Shown here piece after piece: positions 11,219 to 20,900 of a stretch of 64,000 nt of DNA; position 1 is the stretch's first letter, and each line of letters begins with the position of its first letter. The stretch is from Heliopora coerulea (lineage: Eukaryota; Cnidaria; Anthozoa; Scleralcyonacea; Helioporidae): positions 2,508,001 to 2,572,000 of the forward strand of contig JASJOG010000021.1 of assembly GCA_030142905.1 (NCBI GenBank), given 5' to 3'. Position numbers and translations under genes: made by a program. Below the pieces are notes generated by a model that saw nothing but the letters and a program-made list of their open reading frames with translations, had not been told where the DNA came from and made no database searches.

Positions 11219-12374
11219 ATGAGCCTGTCCAAAGCTCGCACTTGTTTAAGCATTGATGATAAAGTTGAACTTATAAGATATCATGAAAGTCATCCACAGC
11301 TAGGTGTCAGAAAAATCGCAGAGAAATTTAGCTGTGGCCGAACTCAAGTTTCAACGATTATCAAGAATAAAGAATCCATTCTAGACGAGGCAAACCATAT
11401 AGCAAATCGGGCTAGTCGGAAAAGACAAAATCCGATGAATGTGTTAACCGAAAATGATGAATGTGTTAACCAATTTGAACGGACGATTAAAACGTGAAGG
11501 CCGTACAACAATCCTGTTCCTTGACAACGCACCCTGTCATCCGCATGAACTTAAGGGTCAGTTTTCAAACATTACTTTGGCCTTTTTGCCGAAAAATACA
11601 ACATCGAAGACTCAGCCTCTTGATGCCGGAATTATTCAATTGTGGAAAGTGAAGACTAGAAGGAAGCTGCTTCGCTTTGTATGTAGCAAAGTGGGTCAAG
11701 AAAACGCAAGTGAGATTGTGAAATCTGTTCATCTTCTTCAGGCTATTCAATGGGGCAAACAAGCATGGGATGAAATTGAGTCAGAGACCATCCGAAAATG
11801 TTTTGTTAAGGTGGGAATGTATCCAGAAGAGTTAAGTGATGATAACGATGATGACCCTTTTGAAGAGGAAGAGATGATGAATTTGAATGAACTGTGCTCG
11901 AAACTTTGTAATGACTGCTCTGCCGAGCAGTACCTTGGTGCAGACGACTATGTCCCATTCTGCGATGACTTGATCAACATCGAAGATACAAACTGGCGAG
12001 AAGGATTAAGAAGAGAGCTGTTGAACGAAACAAGCGAAATTGACAAACGCCTAAAGTTAGATGATGGCCTTGACATTGACGAAGACACTGATGGCGAACA
12101 AGAAGACGATGATTTCGACGTGCCTTTGAAGGAACCCGAAATTAAGACAGCTGCCAAAGCTGCAAATGTTGCGGAGAAGCTTTTAGATTTCGCATATTTC
12201 ACGGGCAACGAAGAACTTTGTCGAGCTGTATTAAATGTTAATGAGATTAGTCTTGAGAAAGACTGTTGGTTGAAGTGACTGACGTTTCGACAGCCTGTTA
12301 ATGAGATTCTTACAGACATGCGTTTAGCAGGGCAAAAGCAAGCGCACATAACAGATTATTTCAAACCATCTTAG
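11219..12374 (+). pseudogene. Tigger/pogo transposase, internally deleted
   Basis: Residues 1-85 (from ATG 11219) form a CENP-B/Tigger-type helix-turn-helix (DDKVELIRYHE, GVRKIAEKFSCGRTQVSTII) and end at KRQNPMNVLTENDECVNQ before a stop at about 11497. A second frame from about 11458 to 12278 resumes deep in the DDE domain: the second Asp is in LFLDNAPCHPHELK and the third in QPLDAGIIQLWK (32 residues between). The first catalytic Asp and the middle of the protein are missing. A 16-bp direct repeat (GATGAATGTGTTAACC at 11434-11449 and 11456-11471) sits at the junction. The acidic C-terminal half ends early at 12278 because of a 48-bp insertion; the original tail with QAHITDYFK lies at 12309-12374. 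Confidence 0.8.
12237..12308. repeat. 48-bp insertion with a perfect 12-bp target-site duplication in the transposase tail
   Basis: GTTAATGAGATT occurs at 12237-12248 and again at 12297-12308. The 48 bases between (12249-12296) match, with small changes, the left-arm sequence of the 34-kb palindrome (AGTCTTGAGAAAGACTGTTG at 34234 onward, then TGACGTTTCGAC). It looks like a severely truncated copy of that PLE-type terminus. It replaces the original C-terminus with EKDCWLK and a stop. Confidence 0.75.
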
Positions 12375-12645
12375 CAGAACTATAGACACTATAACATCAT
12401 ATTTACAACGGCAATGTAGATGTTATGTTGGTAATGTAGAGACACAAAGGTTTTATAGTGGAGTTTTTAGAGAAATTTGTAATGATAGCTGTAGACAATA
12501 ACATATTAAGACCACTATTGAAAGAATCATGTTTCAACAATCACTTATCTTTTAAATATTAACCAACCTCTCATAAGCGGACAGCTACCGTAAGCGGACA
12601 CCAGGTCGTGGTCCCGAGGGTGTCCGCTTACGGGAGGTTTGACTG

Positions 12646-12917
12646 TATACCAATTTTGAAAGTTTTAATTTGCTCCGTTTATTTACAAAAAAGGTTTAGT
12701 TATGTCGCTTTGAAATCGTTACTTTAACATTTGCTCTTCATATTTTACCTTTCATTTTGAACTTGAACATTTTATGAAAACGTTTACCCATAATGGCTAT
12801 CCCAGATATTTTTTAAATAAATGCATTTGTTGTTTTTTGGACAATATTTTTTGCCCTGAACCTAAAGTTTCCTTAGCACCCAAAAAGGTAATTTACTTCT
12901 CCCTTCCTTTCACAAGA

Positions 12918-12961
<44 letters not shown>

Positions 12962-13398
12962 TCTTCAAACACGTGACCAAATTCGCAAATTCTGTTCCAG
13001 TGCCTTTTACCATATTTCCATATTTCCATTTTCTTTTTGGCCCGTTTAATGATAGAGTTCCCAAGGGTCTTAGATCTCGTGTGATGTATCGCTTTAAATG
13101 TCAACGCTGCAGTGGATTGTACGTTGGCCAGACAAGCCGACATCTCCACACTCGAATCTGTGACCAATTGGGAATTTCTGCCCTAACGGGAGAGAAGCGT
13201 GTCAACCCTGCACCAACCAGCATTCTCACACATCACCATGATACTTGTCACCCTATTTCAACAGATGATTTCTCTATCCTTTCTTCTTCGTCGTCTTCCT
13301 CCAGCTGTGACCTTCTCATAAGAGAAAGCTTACTCATTAAGAAACTCAATCCCACTCTTAATTCTAATATCAGTTCTATTCTACTTTCCTTCTTTTGA
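12646..13398 (+). pseudogene. PLE reverse transcriptase 3' part and GIY-YIG endonuclease
   Basis: The PLE frame resumes exactly after the Tigger TA (YTNFESFNLL), with in-frame stops and shifts, then NGYPRYFLNKCICCFLDNIF and PKKVIYFSLPF. A CA repeat at 12919-12959 encodes a His-Thr run within the linker. The endonuclease follows: GLRSRVMYRFKCQRCSGLYV, GQTSRHLHTRICDQ, then SILTHHHDTCHPISTDDF and ESLLIKKLNPTLN, ending with a stop near 13398. YVGQT, the Arg/His residues and the late Glu are the GIY-YIG signature; the CxxC preceding it is usual in PLEs. The endonuclease frame itself is open. Confidence 0.8.
12919..12959. repeat. (CA)n microsatellite inside the PLE coding region
   Basis: About 20 uninterrupted CA units lie between PFTRP and the CLQTRDQIRKFCSS segment of the PLE protein. 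Most likely a short CACA tract expanded after the element died. Confidence 0.95.
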
Positions 13399-13536
13399 CA
13401 TCTTTACCTCTCCTCATCACCTAAGACTTTTTTTCACCTCCAGCTTCCTCTCAAACGCCAAATTATGCTAATTAACCTGTAATAGTAACCTTATAATTTG
13501 TCTTTGTCGCATGTTATTTCATTCTCTGATGATGTT

Positions 13537-13765
13537 CAGGGGCGGATCCAGAATTTTGAGGAAGGGGAGGTGCGAAATATCTTTTCAAATTCATGCGAGT
13601 ATGTGGCGTTTCAGGGGAAGAATTTTTGTGCTACCGTCGTCATCACGAAAGCATGAACTGGGCAAACCAACACAAACACAAATCAACTATTCAAAAACTA
13701 ATGACAACTATTCCAAAAAGGAGGGGGCATCCGTCCGGCGCGCGGTCCCTCTAAATCAGCCTCTG
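13537..13765. mobile_element. 229-bp non-autonomous DNA element in the PLE 3' end
   Basis: It starts CAGGGGCGGATCCAGA and ends, in inverse, CAGAGGCTGATTTAGA, giving imperfect TIRs. The 5-bp sequence ATGTT flanks both sides (13532-13536, 13766-13770). The left inverted PLE copy at 5477-5964 lacks it, showing the empty site. The superfamily is uncertain; hAT-like ends are possible but the duplication seems too short. It splits the hammerhead-like motif of the PLE terminus. Confidence 0.65.
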
Positions 13766-13877
13766 ATGTTGTATTAAAGGCAACGAAACGTTAGATCTCA
13801 ATAAAAAATTTTCTTATTATGTCTCTTCTACGAGTCTTTTGCTGGGCTTTGATATTCGTACTTAAATCCGAAGTAAT

Positions 13878-14984
13878 TATATGCTTTGGATGTCATGATC
13901 AGTGTCACAGCCTGCACTATCAACAACGTCAGGAGATGCCTCGTCAACATCCGAGTCTGTCATGATATGCATGGCTGATTATATTTGCTAATAATTTTAT
14001 GAAAGCGAGCCGCTTCTTTCTTGTTCCATTCATCAAGGGGAGGGGGCTCTAATTCAAATATTTACGCCGTATTTTTAAATGTAATAAATTACGTAAACGT
14101 GAAATGTTTACATTTTCTCTTTCTAGAGTCTAGTTCTGTTTCAAGATTCCTTATCAAGCTACCGTTGCTCGCACTGATTTTTGTCGTCGAATTGTGCCGC
14201 AGTGAGGTCGCAGTGAAAATAGGTCTTATGGGATACACCTATAGATTCCTGTAGCCAATGCGCAGGCGAATCTGGGAGATTTGTTTGTTGCAATAGCTAG
14301 TCAGACAGCTTCCCCAATAGCATTGAAAATGGCGGCTGTAGCAAACCAAACAAATTTAGCAGCTGGATTTCGACTGTTAGAAGATAATTTTGAAATGAAA
14401 AGAAGAGAAGAAACTGAATTATGTGGACTAGGGACTGGATGAAGAGAAGAACCCGGAACCCTTTGACAACTTGAGGCAGAGTTGAATAGACAATACCACT
14501 CCATTAATTTTGTATCAATCTTTTTTGTCTTCTATTTTAAGAAATCAGCGATCAAGAGTGCTTATGGTAATGATTGATGACTAGTATGCCACAACGCCCA
14601 ACTTCTGTTTCCGTTGCAGCATTGCATTGCACATTTTGACTCAATCCGAAAACTCTCACTTAGTGCTTCGGCAAAGCTAATATCCGCCTTGCGGGTGCAT
14701 GTTTATTCACTGACGTATATCGCAACACCACTACAACACAAATCGACAACAAAAATTAATGATTGTTACCACAGCTTCAGGAATTTTTGCCTCACCCGTC
14801 TCATTCTTGAGCTGCAACAGCGTGGTTGCAAGTGTCCTTATGTTAGTCCCAGGAACCATTGCGGGTGAAGTCATGCGCGTTTACTTGTCTTACGCCATTT
14901 CGGCTTGTCAATTTTAGAGATGTTTAGGTGAGGAGGAAAAACGATCCTACACAATCTGGTCTCGAAATAGGACATCGTGACCAA
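13878..14984. other. SERBP1 upstream region
   Basis: No complete gene is seen. A 30-codon acidic open frame on the minus strand near 13890-13985 (MTDSDVDEASPDVVDS) may be a transposase tail remnant. Near 14252 the sequence CCAATGCGCAGGCG combines a CCAAT box with an NRF-1-like GCGCAGGCG and may belong to the promoter of the downstream gene; this is inferred from motif shape only. An in-frame TAG at 14925-14927 precedes the SERBP1 start. Confidence 0.4.
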
Positions 14985-17900
14985 ATGGATAGCGAGTACA
15001 GTGTCATGGTGAGCAACAAGTTTGCTGGTCTTCTTGTTGACGAAGAAGACCCAGCCGAGCTTATTAATGGTCCGAGAGAGAAAACCAAGGACGAGGATAA
15101 TAGGAAAGATACCAAGAAGAAGCAGGTCGTGGACAAAAAGTCTGTAAAAACAGCGAGCAAGGATACATTTTCAAAGAAAGAGAATTTGCCGGATGAGAAT
15201 AAGAGAGACAGTAAGTATATGTAGTTGTGGCAAAAATGCTGCCGACTCAGTTTATTTTTACGACAAACAGTTTGCAGGTGGTCACATGTGAAGGTTTGGG
15301 TTGGCACATTTACCGAACAACTTCGCGTTATATTAACAGCCATTGGAGACTGCTGTTGATTCTCATAACTATAAGCTTCTAATAGTTGATGCACCAACCT
15401 CCTAGAAGCAATACTTTATGTGCCACAGCTGAGTAACACCACAGTCAACAAACTTAATCTGGTTTACCCATATCACGACTGTTTTCGTTTGTAGTAACTG
15501 TAGAGGTTTATTAACTGCATTTTACAGAGGTTTCCAGACCAGGCATTACTGTACCGTTTTTGATGTTTCTAGACCGTAGAGAAAAATATGATGACAGACG
15601 AGGACCGAGAAAAGATGAAACCAGACGTGAAAACGAGAAAAATTCTCGAATCTCGAATGGCCCAGTTAGTCCCAGTGAAAGGAAGAATTTTGATAAGCCC
15701 CGTGGCGGGTTTGGGCGGAGAAGAGATCAGGATTCTGGTGATTTGGACAATAACAATCGTGAAGAACGAAAGCAAGAATCTAGTGAAAGGAAATCTGGTT
15801 TTGGTGGGGACCGAGAGAACAGAGGAGATAGAGGGGGGTTTGGAGCTAACAAGGATGGGGAACGAGGTGGCGGTCGAGGCCGTGGTGGACGAGGTAGAGG
15901 AGGAAGAGGTGGCTTTGGACGTGGACGTGGACGTAGGGAATATGACAGACACAGTGGAAGTGACAAAACGTAAGCTGAATTTTTATTTCATTTTTTCTCG
16001 TGTAGTGCTGCAAATATTAACTTCATGAAATTTGCAGCAGAAGTGTGGTGTGTTTTGTTACTTTATGTCTTTGAGGGGTGACATAAAAAGTAGCCATATG
16101 GGTACTCATCACTACTGAGCTGAAAATTTCTCTCGTAAAACAACATGAATGGAGAATATACTAGTGTCTTTGGCATTGTGAAAATTTTAAGGTATTAGTT
16201 TTTAGTGATAATTAAACATGTACTTGTTTTGAACATAGACATAGGATATATACCAGTGTGGGAAATCCAAGATAGTACCTCAACCATGCAAAAAAAGCTA
16301 AAGTGAGCAGAATCAGGAACATCACTATACTAGATCCCTAGTAAAAAATACCTACTAAGGTAACTTGATGTAATTCTCAGTGCTTCTAAACTTTGATTGA
16401 AAAGTAGTCTGGAATTTTGGTATGAAAAATGCAAAGTTGGGGCAGGTCATGTAATTGTTTTTGATTGATAAAACTTATTGATTATATTTCACGTGTGGGT
16501 TGGTTAAAAAAACCCCCCCAAGAAAAACTAAAAAAACCCCCTGGAATTTGATAGATTAATTGTGGAAGAAAACAGAACTTTCATGAATGTTTATTTCTCC
16601 TCCAAACTCTTCATACCTGTACGACAAAGAAGCTTTTGCTTCTCAGTCAGAGCCATAGTGAAAAACTTTTCAACTGGAAAATAAAGTATTAATCTATGAA
16701 TATTAGGGTCCACCTCAGAAACTTAAGATGGAAGCCATCCATTTATGAGTCTCCTTAAGATACTGAGCTGACTTTAATATTCATACTAGGATTCTTGCTT
16801 CTCACTTAACTCCTTGGTGACAAGCCCTTTAAACATTGGTACTCCAGTACCAATATTTTTAGCATATGATATAATTTTTTTAAAAATTTTAGCAGATGAT
16901 ATTCTTAGCAAATTTCTAAGTAGTAGTTGGTCTTCTTCCAATTCCTTACTGTAAAAACTTTGAATACAGCTTACCCAATCACATATCAGGAACATTTTTA
17001 ATATAATAATGCATATTTTGTACATCAAATCAAAATGGTGCATGCATGTGAGAAATAGTTCAAATGTGTCTTCTGAATGATTCTGAGGATTTAAGAGATA
17101 TTGACAGTTCTGCAGGGTATTCAAGCAGTGAGAAAGCAGCAACATCACTTACATAGACCGAATTGCTTACAAGATTTCTCACCAATTATGTCTGTTACTG
17201 TCAGATGTCTACAATATTTTCATACCAAATTCCAGTGTAGATACAAATTTCATGCTTAGAAACTAGCACTAATCATATGAGAGTCACAGAACCAAATTCA
17301 TAACTTGAAATGTTATCATTGCTGGAATGTATGCATTTCTGCTGCTGCTTTGTTGTGCAATTTCATGTGTTTAGCGTAATGCTGTGCTGTGGAAACTGTA
17401 CAGTAGTTGTACACTGATTTGGTAGTATTGTTTCTGTTAGAAAATAAAGGAATTAGTCAACCTCTATAGTCTTTATAATCCAGAAGGCCTGATGCTTTAT
17501 AAAGCATAATAAAACATACTGTATATATGCAAGAAACATTGTATTTGTACACAGCTTGCTCACTTGGAGAACTTCCACGTACATGGCTAGCTATGTATAT
17601 GTTTATAAATTACAACGTACCCTGCAGTGACAATGGGTCTCATTTGAAGACAACTTGAATAAATTGAATGATGACATGCCATTGCAGCAATCTGCCTGAT
17701 CAAGAAGTCAAAGTAGTTAGCAAAGAGGTGCAAGAAATGTTAGACAGCCATCTAAAAGAGAGGTAGGCATAGGAATGTTGCTTATGAACCAACAGCAGCT
17801 GAAACTAGGCCAAGTTACGATGATTTAGGCCTTGGCAATGATATTCCTGCATTCACTCCAACACATCCATGGGGTGTTCACTTTTCCAACATTATCCTGA

Positions 17901-20900
17901 GAATTACCATGAAAAGTGCAGTTGGCTTTTTAAGCTCTTCACAGTAGAACTGATACAAGACATGTAATTTCACAAATGCATATGGATAGTGTGATAAATA
18001 AGAAACCATATTATGGTAATAAAAGATGGAGCTTGGACTGAAGCAAGTCTGAATGAAGTCAACAAACTAATTACCCTAATCATAATTTACATGGGACTTG
18101 TACAGTCACAACATTCCATAAATACTGGAACACAAAAGCCTTCTATAATGGTCTCTGGGCCAGCAGAATATTGTCAAGGGATAGGTTCAAAGCATTGATG
18201 GCCACAATTCATATTGTTGACCCAGCTGATGACAACATTGAGGACAAATTGCAAAATGTTTCTGGGTTTTTTTTTTGAAAAATTAAGGCTGCAGTGTCTT
18301 TGGTTGTACCAGCCTGAGCAAAAAATTGCCATTAATGAATATATGATAAATTCAAAACATGGATGAGGAATCCACCAGTTTATGAAAAATAAAGCAGTAA
18401 AGTTTGGTATTAAACTTTGTGTTTGTACTGATAGTGCCAGTGGTTATACCTACAACTTTGACATCTATGCTGGAAAAGCTGCTGGGCAAGCTCAGGGTAC
18501 AAATTATGGAGTCAAAACAGCTTTGCAAAAACAGTTGGCATGCAAATTGACCCAAGTGGCAGCTTAGGCAACTTTTTTTTTGTTTTACTGACCCCATTAC
18601 CTAACTATAAACAGTGTTTAGTTTCTGTAGTGTTACTAAAAGATTATTAACACTTACAAACTGGTTTATTTCTAAGATTAGTGCAAGTTTGTGCACATGA
18701 TTGAAGGTCTTCACTGTGCTCTTCAGTTGAGTTTTGCTAGGGTTATGTCATTAAGTTTGAAAAATTGGAAACATTTACAACTTACTAAACACCATGTGCA
18801 GTTAATGTGCAGATGTGCTACAGGCATAGCAAAGTTCCAATTTTAGTCCCTCACTCACTATTTCCCATATACTTGTAACCATTTTTAATTTGTCAAATCT
18901 GCCTATCAGGTCAGCTATTCAGCTCACCTCTGTCACAGACCACCTTATTAGAATGAATATGAAAAAGACAAAATATTTAAAACAGAGATCTTTTTGTTTT
19001 GTTTTTTTAATTTTTATGCTTTGTATTTTTTCTATTTCCATGTGAATTATGCTTCCCAAAAGACTACAGATTCTTCACAAATTGCAAAGTACAAACCACT
19101 AATTCGTAGTCTGAAGCACCAAGTGAGAATGAGCTTGGCTATGGTGTATTAATAAAGCTTATAACTCCACAAATCATTTATGTTGTGAAAATTTTTATAC
19201 TTCTGTAAAACATATAAAAAATTAATTTTTTGTGGGGACTCTGACTTGAGGGACAAGTGTAGAAAATTGCCATGCATTCCCTGAGTCAATGAAAACTGCA
19301 AGAAATGGGCACCAAGGCCCAAGATAGGGCAGCAATGAGATGGACCAGGGATGGGTGCTGTCTTCTACTGCAGTGGAAGGATAACAAGCCTGTGACAATT
19401 CTTAGTTCTATTGATGATGCAAATAAAAGAGCACTGGTATCAAGAATAATAAAGATTGCAAATCCCTGGAGAAGTATTGAAGTTCCTCAGCCTAAAGCAA
19501 TTCAGAGATATAACAAGCATGTAAATGGAGTTGACAGTTCAGATCAAAAGTTGGCAAAAGAAACCCAACACACTTCAAAACTGCACAAGGTGGTGAAAAA
19601 CTTTATCTTTTCATTTTATTCACATAGCAGTTGTTAACAGTTTTATTTTGTTCAAGATTCATCTGGCCAAAAATGCAAATGACAGGGCTTTGAAACATCC
19701 TCAGAAGTATTCTACACTTCAATTTAGAGAAGAGCTAGTAAGAAATGTTGCTGGAATATGGAGGTCCACCTGTTAACAAGCCAGGTATCAAGGATCCAGC
19801 ACAGTTTGAGACAGTGCACTTGTCAACCTTGTGAATAAGCAGCAAAGGAAAAGTTGTAGAGTGTGCTATTTGACAGAAAAACATGAACTGAAAATACACT
19901 CGTAGTACACCTCAGTGCCAAATTTACTTCCATTGTACTCCAAGTAAGAATTGCTTCAAAATCTGACACAGAGAATTTCATCAAAAGAAGTAGATGAGAT
20001 GTTATTAATATATGTGAACATAACTTGCCCATATGCTGCCAGAAGGTTAAAAATTTATGTAAACTATATTATTTTATGTATATTTCTTGCCAACTGCTGT
20101 AAACTTGTTAAGTAAGCATTTATTGACCGACATTTAGTCAAACAAATGTTTGGTTTGGTGCCTAAAATATATTAGACATATTTTGGTTTTGTGTATGTAA
20201 GATGGTAAAACATCTGACAACTTTCACATATATGACTGTGGGATACTTAGAATGTTGCATAAGTTAAACTGTAACTTTTTAAATTTTCATCCAGTCAAGC
20301 TAAAATTTTAAAAAATGTCAGTTTATAGATTATCCAGTAGACAGATTTTAAAATTCTTGTTTTAGGTCAAAGCTGTGGTAAATTATCTTGAGTAATACCT
20401 GTAATTTATGATAATTTGTATTGAAAAAGTTGAATAAATTAGCTATATCAGAAAAAAAATTATTTTTCACTCTGAAAATAGTATGGCTGAAAAGTCTAGC
20501 CTTTTAATTTTACAATGATATATAACTTGCCTGCATAGGGTTCATACATAATAAATATCACATCAAAAGCACCAGCCAAAACCCTCAATTTATGGCAGTC
20601 ACTGAAGAGTTTTAGGATAATGACCACTGGGCCACCATATTTGTTTACATGCTATAAAAACTTGCAAAACACTTGAGGCCCATTTACACATGCAATTTTA
20701 CATTATGATTTTCATCCTGGTGTATTTAATAATCTCTTAACAGTCTGCACAGCAAGACATCTGCTTATGATTGGCTCCCATTTGTCCTTGACTCTGTTGT
20801 CAGTTAAACACATAGCCCAAGATGTCAATAGCAAGGCACAAAATTGCACGTGTTAACAGCCCTTTATTTTGCTGCTAAATTCCATTGACCATTCCTAAAT

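Larger units (their letters stand above)
6610..12645 (+). mobile_element. Tigger/pogo DNA transposon, itself interrupted by a Harbinger
   Basis: The element starts CAGTCGAACCTCTACTTACG and ends in the imperfect inverse (GGGAGGTTTGACTG). TA dinucleotides flank it at 6608-6609 and 12646-12647, the pogo/Tigger target-site duplication. Removing it restores the PLE reading frame. Copies of a motif like CTCGTAAGCGGACA lie near both ends (6620-6675, 10315-10400, 12570-12640) and may be transposase binding sites. It encodes a deleted transposase on the plus strand (11219-12278) and a HIRAN-like protein on the minus strand (10588-11025). Without the Harbinger it is about 2.4 kb. Confidence 0.85.
5429..13861 (+). 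mobile_element. Penelope-like retroelement, decayed and interrupted by nested insertions
   Basis: Both ends carry the same sequence in opposite orientation (5477-5964 versus 13129-13850), as PLEs with inverted terminal copies do. A near-identical 16-bp direct repeat flanks the whole, TTAAATCCGAGGTAAT at 5413-5428 and TTAAATCCGAAGTAAT at 13862-13877, taken as the target-site duplication. Between the left TSD and the inverted copy lie about 48 unmatched bases. Inside are reverse-transcriptase fragments (5965-6607 and from 12646) and a GIY-YIG endonuclease (13075-13398), the two domains that define PLEs. A Tigger element at 6610-12645 cuts the RT frame between Leu-Tyr and Thr-Asn-Phe codons, and a 229-bp element sits at 13537-13765. 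In-frame stops and a CA microsatellite show that it is dead. Confidence 0.85.

Noticed and set aside
15569..15966. Minus-strand ORFs opposite SERBP1 exon 2
   Set aside because: They are antisense reading of the RGG repeats (Pro/Arg/Ser-rich), while the plus frame splices correctly.
16786..17148. 120-residue minus ORF in SERBP1 intron 2
   Set aside because: Open but AT-rich with no family resemblance I can name; it may be chance.
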